Assembly: GCA_913020435.1 (NCBI GenBank)
Contig: CAJVZZ010000006.1
Location: forward strand, 62,001-126,000
Reading direction: 5' to 3'
Origin: an uncultured Flavobacteriales bacterium
GTDB taxonomy: Bacteria > Bacteroidota > Bacteroidia > Flavobacteriales_G > Salibacteraceae
DNA: 64,000 nt
The notes beneath the pieces are model-generated. The model was not told the DNA's origin. It searched no databases and saw nothing but the letters and a program-made list of their open reading frames with translations. Positions 15,702-26,300 of this stretch are shown here, one piece after another. Numbering within the stretch: position 1 is the stretch's first letter; each line of letters opens with the position of its first letter. The translations under genes and the position numbers were made by a program.

Positions 15702-16344
15702 CTAGTGGTTTTTCAGGTAGCCATTAAGTGCCCGCATGGTTTTTAGTGCCCAACCTTTTTGAATCATGTTTTTTAGAAAACCGGGTATACTTCCACCTGG
15801 ATCAACTTGAACCATTACATCGAGATGAGTTTCTTTTTCACTTGCCGCTTCAAGTGTAAAAACACAGGTTGGCAATTCACCCCTTACTCGATCAGTTTTC
15901 TCTGGGTAGTCAGGGTATTCTATAGATGATACTTTGACTATAGTTTTATTCTTTTGTTCATACATTGACTTTTCTAATGTCTACTGAAATACATAGTCAC
16001 GGTCGCTAATAGGCCATGACAAACCATAGGATTCATAGCTTAGCCATTTTCCTTGATTGGGTTTACCTTCAATAAGAATATTTTTTTTTCATGCGCTCGA
16101 CCCAATTCATACGTGCCTTGGGTTCACATATAGCCTCCGTAATTTCATCTATGCCATAGGCCAGAGTAGTGGTACCACGAAACATTCTTATTTCTCCGGG
16201 TATATCTTTACTTTCTGTAATTGCCTTTGGACTATTAGGAATTCCAGGTTCTAATGGTTTCTCATCAACTTTTAACCAATTTCTTGTTTTCATATAAGAA
16301 TAGTTATTGTGTCTAATTAAGCATAACAATTGTGTAAAGTACAT
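15702..16344 (-). pseudogene. START/SRPBCC domain protein, frameshifted and stopped
   Basis: Two open pieces on the minus strand are the halves of one START-type lipid-binding domain. The first (16344-16069) ends ITEAICEPKARMNWVERMKKK. In the reading frame that then continues, the sequence reads ILIEGKPNQGKWLSYESYG and WPISDRDYVFQ, which is the START signature. The frame change falls in a run of nine T on the plus strand (16081-16089); eight would restore the frame. A second lesion, an in-frame TAG, lies at 15981-15983. The last piece (15965-15702) supplies KNMIQKGWALKTMRALNGYL. Two independent lesions make sequencing error unlikely as the whole cause. Confidence 0.8.
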
Positions 16345-16491
16345 GTATTATATCCGCACTATACTTTTTCAGATTTAATTAATATAGCTATCTCTTTAAT
16401 TTCTAATAATCAAATACTTAAACGATAAAACCGTTTACAACCATTTACAAATGGTACATGCATATCTTCTTTCAATATCCAATCAATTACC

Positions 16492-19239
16492 TTAATGCGT
16501 TACTAAAAAACGCTGCACCTTAGATTTTCCTTCCCCATTAATCCTTAGAAAATAAACTCCATCAGCTAAATCCAATTGATAACTGAGTTCAAACTGTCCT
16601 TTTTCAATGGATTCATCTTTCTTAAAAATCGTTCTTCCCATTACGCTCACGATACTGATTTGAACATCAATATTCTCATTAACAAAAGACTTTACATGGA
16701 ACCGTCCGCTGTTCGGGTTGGGGAATAAAGTGAATTGAGCGTTATTGAAAATCTCAGAAACAAACACTGCAGGCTCCTCAATTACTGTATCTTCTTTTGT
16801 GGTGTCCATAGGAAAAATATGAATGGTATCTATGGCACCAACAGACCATATTCCTCTTCCAAAAGTCGAAGCATATAATCTTCTATCCTTCATATGTATC
16901 TCTAAATCAGACACAATTACATTTGGAAATGATTTCGCATACAGCTGCCAATTGGCTAGACTATCGTTGATATAATAAACACCGACATCACAACCTAAGT
17001 ATAGTGTATTGTTTTTCGATTGAAGATCCTGAACAATCGTATTCACAGGAACATCGGGTAAGTTCTTACTCATGTTAACCCACGTTTTTCCACCGTCATC
17101 TGAACGAAAAACTTTTTGACCTTGCGAAAAACCTCCAAAAGTTGCCCAAACAATATTTGGGTTTCTATCATCAATGGCCACTGCAGTGCAGTACAAACTA
17201 TCTGGTAAACCTAGCGTTATATCTGTCCAAACTGCGCCTTCATTCTCTGTATAGTACAATTTGGTATTCACATTATTTGAAAAGTAAGGTCGCTTGGCTA
17301 CAATTAAATGTTGTGTATTTAATCCAGAAATTGCAAATGCAGAAATGGGTTCGTTAGTACTTCCCGGAATGTTTCCTAACCTCCTTGTACCTGTTGCAAT
17401 AGAACTGTGTGTAATGTTATTGGTCCCAAAATAATATGCTCCTGGAATGTTTGGACTTTGCTCAATTGGAGTTGTCCAACCGCCTGCACCGCCAAGGTTT
17501 GCATTAAAATTAGAGATCGATGATCCATTAGTGTAAAATCTATAAAACCGACCATATTGAGAGGAGGAAATTCCTTGTTTAGGGTCAGCCCTGTGAATTA
17601 CGGCATCCATTCCATCACCACCAGTAATATTCATCCACTTCCCCTTATCATCTCTATAGAAAGTTCCGTTATCCTGTGCACCAGAAATGATATAACCTGG
17701 AACGCTGTCACACAATCCAACGCGATACAATGAGGTAATTTGCATACCACTGGAGACGTCCTGCCATTTGGTCGGAAACTCATAATTTGCTACATTATTG
17801 GCATCATTCCACGATCCTATTAAAATAGAATCTGTTCTAAATACTCCCCCATCATTGCACATGTAATACTTGTTGTCCAGTGGATTATGAGTCAAAAAAT
17901 GTTGATCGGCATGCGGCGTAAAACCATAATACCTCAACCAATACGAACAACCATCCCAAGTTAAGCCTCCATCGTCCGTTCCCCAAATGTTCACACCTCC
18001 AACAAATACCTTTTCCTTGTCTTTTTTATCCACATAAATGGTCAAATCATAAGCTCCTTGACCTCCCGTTCCTCCGCCTTCGCTCCATTCCAAAATATTG
18101 GGTCCTACTGCAGCGCTTATTTGTTGAGTCCAGGTGCTTCCTGCATCGATACTTTTATAAAAACCAAACAGTCCTTGATCTTTACCACAAGAAACAGCAT
18201 ACATATAATTCGTATCTAAACTAGAAATCGTTAATTCTACCCGCGACATAGCCTTACTCGCATTAAATTGACCCGTGCCAATCATTTTCCAAGTATCCCC
18301 AAAATCATGTGACACCATCATTTTAGGTTCTCCAATTCCAAGATTATAGAGATATCCAGAACTTGCGAATAACGTATTGGGGTTTAATGGGTTTTGCTCA
18401 AAATCCCAAATCAATCCATTGTGTTTTTTTGTCCAAGTATCACCTCCATCTAAAGATTTTAAAATTCCTTCTACTCCCGCACAAATCAACTCCTGGGAGT
18501 TTTTAGGGTTTACGAAAGTTCGTCGAATCAAGGAATAATCGTATTGATCTTGTTGGTAGGTAAGTCCAGTTGGTTTCCAACTTAAACCACCGTCATAACT
18601 CTTGTACAAACCAGCTCCGTAATGTGTATTTCGTTTTCGATCATCTGTACTTAGTGCAATTCCAATGTAAGCGTAATCACATACAGAAGCATACAATGTA
18701 TCAGGATGGTTTTTATCTACCGCAATATCACTGATTCGCAGAATAGGAAGCCCGTCGTTCATTGGTGTATAAGTTTTTCCACTATTGGTTGTTTTCCATA
18801 TTCCACCTTGAGATACTCCTACCCAATAGGTATTGGTATCTGTAGGATGGAATGTTATCGTGTTTACCCTTGCAACTCCGTGACTCGAAGCTGAATTATA
18901 CGCTCCAGTCAAAGTATCTGGTCCTTCAGGAGCCCAAGTTGAGTCGGATGCTCTAGAACCAAAGCTCGGTCCTTTTTGCAGGGTAACTTGTGCCGATGCT
19001 TCTAAGTAACTTTTAATTGAAACCGATCTTCCATAAGCTCCAGTTCTCGTTTCAGTAAAGTTTAACCAGCGCATGTGCCATTTATATCCTTTTTGATCTT
19101 CATCGATATTCTGTCTCCAATCGTCAAATTGTTTTTGATAATCTAAAAAAGAATTTGATGGTGTTTTTGGTAGATAATCCTGCTGGGCTAGACTTGACAA
19201 ACTCAACAGAATAGTGGCTATAATTAGAAGTGCTTTCAT
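16492..19239 (-). CDS. T9SS type A sorting domain protein with BNR/sialidase propeller
   Basis: A secreted protein of 915 residues. The signal peptide is residues 1-18 (MKALLIIATILLSLSSLA). The body is a large beta-propeller of the VPS10/sortilin-BNR class with many Asp-box motifs: TTNSGKTYTPM, KSYDGGLSWKP, KSLDGGDTWTKK, KSIDAGSTWTQQ, RSDDGGKTWVNM. The last about 85 residues are a T9SS type A sorting domain that opens with FPNPNSG and closes with KVQRFLVTH. Proteins like this are exported through the outer membrane and often anchored at the surface; the substrate is unknown, and BNR repeats alone do not show sialidase activity. It is monocistronic by position, with 250 bases of clear sequence downstream. 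Confidence 0.87.
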   Translation of the reverse strand: MKALLIIATILLSLSSLAQQDYLPKTPSNSFLDYQKQFDDWRQNIDEDQKGYKWHMRWLNFTETRTGAYGRSVSIKSYLEASAQVTLQKGPSFGSRASDSTWAPEGPDTLTGAYNSASSHGVARVNTITFHPTDTNTYWVGVSQGGIWKTTNSGKTYTPMNDGLPILRISDIAVDKNHPDTLYASVCDYAYIGIALSTDDRKRNTHYGAGLYKSYDGGLSWKPTGLTYQQDQYDYSLIRRTFVNPKNSQELICAGVEGILKSLDGGDTWTKKHNGLIWDFEQNPLNPNTLFASSGYLYNLGIGEPKMMVSHDFGDTWKMIGTGQFNASKAMSRVELTISSLDTNYMYAVSCGKDQGLFGFYKSIDAGSTWTQQISAAVGPNILEWSEGGGTGGQGAYDLTIYVDKKDKEKVFVGGVNIWGTDDGGLTWDGCSYWLRYYGFTPHADQHFLTHNPLDNKYYMCNDGGVFRTDSILIGSWNDANNVANYEFPTKWQDVSSGMQITSLYRVGLCDSVPGYIISGAQDNGTFYRDDKGKWMNITGGDGMDAVIHRADPKQGISSSQYGRFYRFYTNGSSISNFNANLGGAGGWTTPIEQSPNIPGAYYFGTNNITHSSIATGTRRLGNIPGSTNEPISAFAISGLNTQHLIVAKRPYFSNNVNTKLYYTENEGAVWTDITLGLPDSLYCTAVAIDDRNPNIVWATFGGFSQGQKVFRSDDGGKTWVNMSKNLPDVPVNTIVQDLQSKNNTLYLGCDVGVYYINDSLANWQLYAKSFPNVIVSDLEIHMKDRRLYASTFGRGIWSVGAIDTIHIFPMDTTKEDTVIEEPAVFVSEIFNNAQFTLFPNPNSGRFHVKSFVNENIDVQISIVSVMGRTIFKKDESIEKGQFELSYQLDLADGVYFLRINGEGKSKVQRFLVTH

Positions 19240-19363
19240 GAATAAGAATTGAATTACAAATAAACCATTTTATTGGGGTGCTATTTGAACACCTCAAGAC
19301 GAATTAGAGTTTGGATGATTTTCAAAAAAAATAATCGAATACCATTCATTTTATTCCCGTCAT

Positions 19364-19471
19364 TCCAGAATCGTAATTGAACAAAACGAAGAATGAAGTT
19401 TTCGTGAAATAGATATCAGGAATCTATCTTGACGGAATTAGATTACCTATTGAAGCTTCGCTAATTCTCGA
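19364..19471. repeat. dispersed intergenic repeat, copy 1
   Basis: Shares with 23127-23223 the landmarks GTAATTGAACAAAAC, ATGAAGTTTTC-TGAAATAG-TATCAGGAATCT, GATT-C-TATTGAAG and TTTCGCTAA/CTTCGCTAA in the same order and orientation, with scattered substitutions and small gaps. It is non-coding. Confidence 0.7.
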
Positions 19472-19550
19472 TACAATTTTCTTCCTAAAGCTCCAGAAAA
19501 CCACTCGAATGGACACTAATTATTAACTACTACTTTCATATAAATACCCA

Positions 19551-19597
19551 TGTCAGTTCGAGTGCTTCAAACGAAAGGAGAAGTGTATCGAGAACTT
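19551..19597. repeat. REP-like intergenic element
   Basis: Begins GTCAGTTCGAGTG and ends TATCGAGAACT, giving partly complementary ends around an AG-rich middle. It resembles short palindromic elements I associate with Flavobacteria genomes. Only one copy is evident in this window. Confidence 0.35.
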
Positions 19598-19598
19598 T

Positions 19599-21752
19599 TT
19601 ATTCTTCAGTAGTAACTTCTTCCACCTCAGGTTGGAGATTAAAACCAGCCTCCACAAAAACAAAGGAATTGTCATTTAAGTTATAATAAGCTAGCTTTTC
19701 ATTGGATTGAAGCAAAATGAGAGTCTCCGTTATTTCTTCAATTTTCTCATACTTCACGGAAAGCACTACCTCATTATTTCGATTTATTAAACCATAAAAT
19801 CCACCCTTTTTGACCCGGAGTAGGTTTTGCTCAAAGCCCTCTATTTCGCTATACTCAGCTGGAATAACGAACTTCCCATCAGAATTAATGATACCAAACT
19901 TCTCCTTGATTTTTACTTTGGCCAAACCAAATTCAAAATCGCCAGCATACTGATATTTATAATTGATTTTCAGTTTAACACTTTGGTTAGCATAACCCCA
20001 CTTATTGTATCTCATCACAGCCGTCAATCCATTTGGAATGAATAATCCGATCTGTTGAAACATAATCGGAAATACTTTCTCTCCATTTGAATCGATAACT
20101 CCGAAAAGACCTTTTGCATTTCGAACCTCTTTATACCCATTCTTAAATTCGTTATTTACGCCAACCAACTGACTATAATCATATTTCAAATCAATTAGTC
20201 TTTCTCCTTGTGCAGTTACAAATCCATATTTACCGTCAATAGCTATCATTATTTTACCCTCTGACAATTCACCTACAAACTGATAATTGAATCGCAAAAT
20301 CGTATCTAATTTCAAATTCAATAAGCCATAATTAGCTTCAATCTTAAGCTTTAGCAAAGAATCATTTAGAAATGAAATCCAATCAAATTCTGGTTGTAAC
20401 ACATAATTCCCTAGTTGATCGATTAACCCTTTTTTTCCATTTTCAGAAACTATCGCAAATCCATTTTCAAAAGGCTTAGCTCTATCAAATCGGAAGGCAA
20501 TTTTCAAACTAATATCATTAGAGCAGTAACCATATTTTCCTTCCCTTTGCACTCGGATCAATCCATTTTGCATTTCTCCAACATTATCGTATCGAGCAGG
20601 CAAAACTAATTGACCGTGGTTGTTCACTAATCCATAAAAATCACCTTTTTGAACCCAGGCAAAGCCATTGATGAAATTGCCCGCATCATCATACGTTATT
20701 GGCACAATTACATTTCCAGATTTATCTATAAAACCTGAAAATTCTCCTTTTCCTACCATTGCCAATCCTTCACTAAATGGCTCCACCCATGCGTATTTAG
20801 GCTTTAACTTCTCCTTGCCTTTATCGTTGATATAGCCCCAAAGGTTCCCATTTTTGAATGGAAAAAAGTCTTCGTTTAGTAATTCAACATTGAGCAGAAT
20901 CTCGTTTTTATTAGGATAATCTGGGTATTTAGTAAGGAAGGCTTGAATTTGTGTGGGGTCATTTTGAGTTACCGAGAGCATATAAACTCTTTTCCAAGCC
21001 TCTTTTACGTTTTTATTATTCGGATGTTGAACTATGAAATCATGATACATTTTCGAAGATTCTTTTGCTGTGCTTCGAGCATAAATTTCATCCTGCGCCT
21101 CACCCACGTATGGATTCATAGGATAGTCTTTTATAAAAGCCTTAAAATCAGCTATTTTCTTAGATTGAGTTTTGTCCTCGTAGTATAACCTATCGTACTT
21201 ATGACGTGCAGTTGCTGCCTGTTTAGACTCTGGATAATCGGTAAAAAAAGCCTGAAAAATTTGCCATGTATTTTCGTTGCTCGCTTCACGGTAAGCCACT
21301 CGATTTCTAAAAGCAACCGCCTCATACATATCCTTCGACCAAGAATGGTCTTTTATAAATGTATTTAGGGCAAAAGAATTGTTTTCCCGTTTTGCATTTT
21401 CAAAAAAAAGTTGACTCACCTTCTCTTTTTGCTCTTGAATCTCCATTAAATCAATTCCCAAGACAAAAAGCTTTGCTTTTTTCTTGTCGTCCAATTGTAA
21501 GAATGCCTTTTCAGAAGTAAGAATGAATTTATAAGCCGAATCGGGTTGGTGAAAAGGATTGTTTTGACGTAAGTAGATTATGCTCAAACCATAGCCCGCA
21601 CCTGACGTATCTTTTTTATAGCTTTTCTCAAATAACTCTTTTGCTTTAAAGTAGTTATGAATTTTTAGTGCTTGGTAGCCTTTTTCTAGTTTTCCTGCAG
21701 AAACAGAACTAACGAAAAAAACCAAAATAAATACGCCAATTATTCTTCCCAT
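19599..21752 (-). CDS. WG-repeat protein with N-terminal TPR-like region
   Basis: A secreted or periplasmic protein of 717 residues. The signal peptide is residues 1-19 (IGVFILVFFVSSVSAG). Residues about 20-280 are helical and TPR-like (KGYQALKIHNYFKAKELFEKSY, then repeats such as FIKDYPMNPYVGEAQDEIY). From about residue 295 to the end there are around eleven WG repeats of about 35 residues, for example LWGYINDKGKEKL, FSGFIDKSGNVIVP, FYGLVNNHGQLVLPARYD, KYGFVTAQGERLIDL, KFGIINSDGKFVIPAEYSEI. WG repeats fold into beta structures whose ligand is not known. The gene stands alone and has a TAATTTTG element just upstream. Confidence 0.85.
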   Translation of the reverse strand: MGRIIGVFILVFFVSSVSAGKLEKGYQALKIHNYFKAKELFEKSYKKDTSGAGYGLSIIYLRQNNPFHQPDSAYKFILTSEKAFLQLDDKKKAKLFVLGIDLMEIQEQKEKVSQLFFENAKRENNSFALNTFIKDHSWSKDMYEAVAFRNRVAYREASNENTWQIFQAFFTDYPESKQAATARHKYDRLYYEDKTQSKKIADFKAFIKDYPMNPYVGEAQDEIYARSTAKESSKMYHDFIVQHPNNKNVKEAWKRVYMLSVTQNDPTQIQAFLTKYPDYPNKNEILLNVELLNEDFFPFKNGNLWGYINDKGKEKLKPKYAWVEPFSEGLAMVGKGEFSGFIDKSGNVIVPITYDDAGNFINGFAWVQKGDFYGLVNNHGQLVLPARYDNVGEMQNGLIRVQREGKYGYCSNDISLKIAFRFDRAKPFENGFAIVSENGKKGLIDQLGNYVLQPEFDWISFLNDSLLKLKIEANYGLLNLKLDTILRFNYQFVGELSEGKIMIAIDGKYGFVTAQGERLIDLKYDYSQLVGVNNEFKNGYKEVRNAKGLFGVIDSNGEKVFPIMFQQIGLFIPNGLTAVMRYNKWGYANQSVKLKINYKYQYAGDFEFGLAKVKIKEKFGIINSDGKFVIPAEYSEIEGFEQNLLRVKKGGFYGLINRNNEVVLSVKYEKIEEITETLILLQSNEKLAYYNLNDNSFVFVEAGFNLQPEVEEVTTEE

Positions 21753-21759
21753 ATCGTTG

Positions 21760-21767
21760 CAAAATTA
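21760..21767 (-). promoter_or_regulatory. possible -7 element of the WG-repeat gene
   Basis: Minus-strand TAATTTTG fits TAnnTTTG but ends only 7 bases before the ATG, which would give a nearly leaderless transcript. No spaced TTG is seen. Confidence 0.3.
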
Positions 21768-21926
21768 AGTTTTAGAATTAGCGGGTTTTAAAAGAGTGGA
21801 AATCATTTGTTAACGCACATTGTTGGCAGTTTTAACATCGTAATTAGCATTTATTGGCAACTGGAAACCACTTTATCTCATTTCAGAAAGAAGTGGAAAA
21901 TAAATAAGGTTTTCTTTGCAAAAATT

Positions 21927-23099
21927 ATGGGAGAAAAAAAATCCTTTTACACTTTTCAGTTTTGGTTATTGTGCACAAGCTCGGTCCTTTTTATGGCGAG
22001 TTTCAATATGATTATTCCTGAACTCCCCTCCTATTTGGACGCCATGGGCGGAGAAGATTACAAAGGACTAATCATAGGTCTTTTTGCAAGTACAGCTCTT
22101 ATTTCCCGTCCATTCTCGGGAAGGTTAGCCGATACCATTGGCAGAATTCCCGTTATGATTATTGGTCCATTGGTTTGCGTCACATTGGGTTTATTATATC
22201 CAGCTTTCACCACCATTTGGGGATTCCTATTCTTGCGTATTCTGCATGGATTTAGTACAGGATTTAAACCAACAGGAACAACGGCCTATTTAGCGGATAT
22301 CGTTTCTAGTAAAAATCGAGGCGAAGCAATGGGTATTCTTGGCGTTGCGGGAAGTATTGGAATGGCTGCAGGCCCAGCAATTGGAAGCTATATTGCCATG
22401 GAGTTTTCATTAAACGCTATGTTCTATGCTTCATCCTTTACTGCATTATTATCAGTATTGGTGCTTTTTGGAATGAAGGAAACACTGCAGGATAAAGTTA
22501 AATTCAAACCTAGTTTATTGTTGATTCATCCAAGAGATGTTGTTGAACCAAGGGTTATACAGCCTTCAATTATAATGTTTTTGAGCGTTTATGCTTTTGG
22601 AACAGTATTAACGGTTACACCAGATTTAAGCGATCATTTAGGCATAGGTAATCGAGGCTTATTTTTTACCGCTACACTGCTTGCTTCTGTAGTCACCCGA
22701 CTTTTTGCAGGAAAAGCAAGTGATCGATTTGGAAGAGAAAAAATCATGATGATTGGAATGACTTTGCTCATTGCTTCAACAATTTTACTTGGCTTTTCTG
22801 ACACACCTCAACTGTTTTATATGAGCGCAGCTATTTATGGAATCGCAGCTGGAATAAATTCCCCTACACTGTTCGCATGGACAGTCGATCTTGCAGATGA
22901 ATTAAACCGAGGAAAAGGAATGTCTACTATGTTTATAGCTTTGGAGTTAGGAGTCATTCTAGGGTCGATTTTTGGAGCAGAAATTTACGACAATGATGTC
23001 ACTAGATTTAAATATGCTTTCTGGTTTAGTAGCTTCATGGCAGCGCTTGGGTTGAGTTATTTAATAAGATTGCTTGCATTGAAGAGGAAAGAGAAATAG
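21927..23099 (+). CDS. MFS family efflux transporter
   Basis: An inner-membrane transporter of the major facilitator superfamily with about 390 residues and twelve predicted membrane helices. The motif between helices 2 and 3 reads RPFSGRLADTIGRIPV, and the matching half in the second bundle reads TRLFAGKASDRFGREKIM. Both are the classic G-x-x-x-D-R-x-G-R signature. Family members of this drug/H+ antiporter kind export small molecules with proton exchange; the substrate is unknown. The frame is open from a TTG at 21807, but the extra 40 residues are polar and unlike MFS starts, so I choose the ATG at 21927 (MGEKKSFYTFQFWLL). The gene is followed by dispersed repeats. Confidence 0.87.
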   Translation: MGEKKSFYTFQFWLLCTSSVLFMASFNMIIPELPSYLDAMGGEDYKGLIIGLFASTALISRPFSGRLADTIGRIPVMIIGPLVCVTLGLLYPAFTTIWGFLFLRILHGFSTGFKPTGTTAYLADIVSSKNRGEAMGILGVAGSIGMAAGPAIGSYIAMEFSLNAMFYASSFTALLSVLVLFGMKETLQDKVKFKPSLLLIHPRDVVEPRVIQPSIIMFLSVYAFGTVLTVTPDLSDHLGIGNRGLFFTATLLASVVTRLFAGKASDRFGREKIMMIGMTLLIASTILLGFSDTPQLFYMSAAIYGIAAGINSPTLFAWTVDLADELNRGKGMSTMFIALELGVILGSIFGAEIYDNDVTRFKYAFWFSSFMAALGLSYLIRLLALKRKEK

Positions 23100-23126
23100 T
23101 GGATCGTAACTTTTACTCAATGTCAA

Positions 23127-23223
23127 CCCAGCATTGTAATTGAACAAAACATGAAGTTTTCCTGAAATAGGTATCAGGAATCTGCACACATCGGATTTAG
23201 ATTCCGTATTGAAGTTTCGCTAA
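23127..23223. repeat. dispersed intergenic repeat, copy 2
   Basis: The partner of 19364-19471, in the same orientation and about 3.7 kb apart. It is non-coding and lies downstream of the MFS gene. Confidence 0.7.
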
Positions 23224-23322
23224 ACCTCCTTCGTCGGCAAACTCATCTATGCTTACGGAATGACGGCAGCTGGAGGAGTTTGCTGACCAAAGCTATCTTC
23301 GTACTAAACAATAGTTGTAGAG

Positions 23323-23342
23323 ATTCCCGTTTTCACGGGAAT
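23323..23342. repeat. perfect 8-4-8 inverted repeat
   Basis: ATTCCCGT, loop TTTC, ACGGGAAT. It lies between the convergent MFS and mutase genes and is followed by GACGG. It may act as a hairpin terminator without a strong T-run, or be the end of a dispersed element of the GTCATTCCCG kind; the sequence GTCATTCC also occurs next to repeat copy 1. Confidence 0.5.
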
Positions 23343-23383
23343 GACGGTGAGTTATATCTTTGAGATCAACGAGATAAAACCAC

Positions 23384-26300
23384 TTACATATTCCTTCTAT
23401 ACTGTCCACCAACCTCGAACAACGCACTTGTTATCTGACCTAAAGAACAGTACTTTGTTACTTCCATCAATAGTTCAAAAATATTTTCATTTTGAATAGC
23501 AGCTTCTTGAATTGATTTAATCAACTCATCAGTTTTATGAGCATTTCCTTCATGCAGTTCTTTAAGCATACTGATTTGGTATTCCTTTTCTTCAGATGTT
23601 GCTCTAATTACTTCCTGAGGCAATACTGTTGGAGAACCTTTAGAACTTAAAAAAGTGTTTACCCCAATAATTGGGAATTCACCATTGTGTTTCAAGGTTT
23701 CGTAATACAACGATTCTTCTTGAATCTTAGAACGCTGATACATCGTTTCCATCGCACCTAAAACCCCACCTCTTTCAGTAATTCTTTCAAACTCCAGCAA
23801 TACAGCTTCTTCTACCAATTCAGTCAATTCATCAATTATAAATGAACCTTGAAGTGGGTTTTCGTTTTTCGCCAATCCCAATTCCTTATTGATAATCAAT
23901 TGAATTGCCATGGCTCTTCTTACAGACTCCTCCGTTGGTGTTGTAATTGCCTCATCATAAGCATTGGTATGCAGTGAATTACAGTTATCATAAATCGCAT
24001 ACAGAGCTTGAAGAGTAGTTCTAATATCGTTGAAGTCAATTTCTTGAGCATGCAATGATCTGCCCGAAGTTTGAATATGATACTTCAACATTTGAGCACG
24101 AGAATTTGCTCCGTACTTCATTTTCAGAGCTTTTGCCCAAATACGTCGAGCAACACGACCAATTACCGCATATTCTGGATCAATTCCATTACTAAAGAAG
24201 AACGATAGATTTGGACCGAATTTATCGATGTCCATTCCTCTACTTAAATAGTATTCTACGTAAGTAAACCCATTGGAAAGTGTAAACGCTAATTGTGTAA
24301 TTGGATTTGCACCAGCTTCGGCAATATGATATCCTGAAATAGAAACTGAGTAGAAGTTTCGTACATTATTTGTAATAAAATACTCCTGAACATCACCCAT
24401 CAAACGCAATGCAAATTCCGTAGAGAATATACACGTGTTTTGAGCTTGATCCTCTTTTAGTATATCCGCCTGAACCGTTCCACGAACTTTGGTTAAAGTT
24501 TCGATTTTAATTTTATTATAAACGTCTTGCGGAAGAACCTGATCACCTGTTACTCCTATTAACACAAGACCTAGTCCGTCATTGCCTTCTGGTAAATCTC
24601 CTTGGTAACTAGGGCGAGTTACCCCAGCCTTTTTGTACATCTCAGCAATCTTTGCTTCGATTTCTGTCTCAAGGCCATTTTCTTTAATGTACTTCTCACA
24701 ATTTTGATCAATTGCTGCATTCATAAAGAAACCCAACAACATTGGTGCAGGACCATTGATTGTCATAGATACCGAAGTCATTGGATTCGATAAATCAAAC
24801 CCTGAATACAACTTCTTTGCATCGTCTAAACAACAAATAGAAACTCCAGCATTCCCGATTTTACCATAAATATCTGGTCTAAAATCTGGATCATTACCGT
24901 ATAAGGTTACCGAATCAAAAGCAGTAGAAAGTCGCTTTGCGGGCATACCTAAGCTCACATAATGAAAACGTTTGTTTGTTCTTTCTGGCCCACCTTCTCC
25001 AGCAAACATTCTCGTTGGATCTTCACCTTCTCTTTTAAAAGGGAATAGTCCAGCAGTATAAGGGAATTCTCCGGGTACATTTTCTTGCAGACTCCACTTA
25101 AGAATATCACCCCAACTGCGATATTTTGGTAATACGACTTTTGGAATTTGAGAGTGAGATAAAGACTCTGAATGGGTTTTAATTTTCAATTCCTTATCAC
25201 GCACTTTGAAGATATATTCCGGAGCTTTATACCTTGCTTTTTTCTCTTCGAATTCCTCTATTATTTTCAGATTTCGAGGATCTAAATCAAGCTTTACGGT
25301 TTCATAGGATTCTTGTAGTTTTTTAATCAGACGATCTTTATCATCAATCGCAGAATCTTTTAGCGTATTCATGCTGAGTTGCAGTCCATATAAGCTTTCT
25401 GCAATATCTGCTTGATCATTCACCCACTGATCGTAGGAGCGATTGCTCTCTGCAATCTCAGCCAAATAACGGTTTCTTTTGGGTGGAATAATGTAAATTT
25501 TTTCAGACATTTCATTGGTAATTTCAAATGAACTTTCCAACTGAGTTCCTGTCTTCTCAACCAATTTCTCCATTATTTTCTTATACAACGTATTCATCCC
25601 TGGATCGTTGAATTGAGAAGCAATTGTCCCAAAAACAGGCATAGTATCTATATCATCATGAAACAGAGTGTGATTGCGTTGATATTGCTTTTTTACGTCT
25701 CTTATAGCATCTAAAGCACCTCTTTTGTCGAATTTATTCAGCGCAATGATATCTGCAAAATCGAGCATATCAATCTTTTCCAATTGAGTAGCTGCACCGT
25801 ATTCTGGTGTCATTACATATAAACTAACATCTGAATGATCCAAGATCTCCGTATCCGATTGGCCAATTCCCGATGTTTCAAGAATAATTAAGTCAAACTT
25901 GGCAGCTTTAATAATTTGCAATGCTTCATTTACGTGCTTTGATAAAGCCAAGTTGGATTGGCGAGTTGCCAAAGAACGCATATAAACACGATTCGTGTTT
26001 ATGCTATTCATTCTAATTCTATCCCCTAACAATGCTCCTCCGGTTCTCCGCTTTGAAGGGTCAACTGACACAACTGCAATACTTTTATCTTGAAAATCAA
26101 TCAAAAACCGTCTTACCAATTCATCGACAAGCGAAGATTTACCTGCACCACCCGTTCCTGTAATTCCTAAAACTGGCGTATCTATAGATTTCGCCATTTC
26201 ATGAATTTCATCCAAGGTTGTTTTAGTTTGTTCTGGAAAATTCTCCGCAGCAGAAATTAATCTAGCAATTAAGGGTGTATTTTCTTTTGATAAATCTTTT

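Larger units (their letters stand above)
19240..19598. other. gene-free stretch with dispersed repeats
   Basis: No open reading frame is supported. The stretch holds one copy of a repeat also found at 23127-23223, and a second element (19551-19597) with AGTTCGAGTG and TATCGAGAACT at its ends. Both look like short dispersed intergenic repeats. Confidence 0.5.

Noticed and set aside
16057-16254. Plus-strand frame over the START pseudogene
   Set aside because: Antisense to a recognisable START domain; no coding pattern of its own.
19599-20600. Repeated Gly-rich pattern in DNA as a tandem repeat or CRISPR
   Set aside because: The periodicity comes from WG protein repeats of about 35 residues with diverged DNA; there are no identical repeats and spacers.
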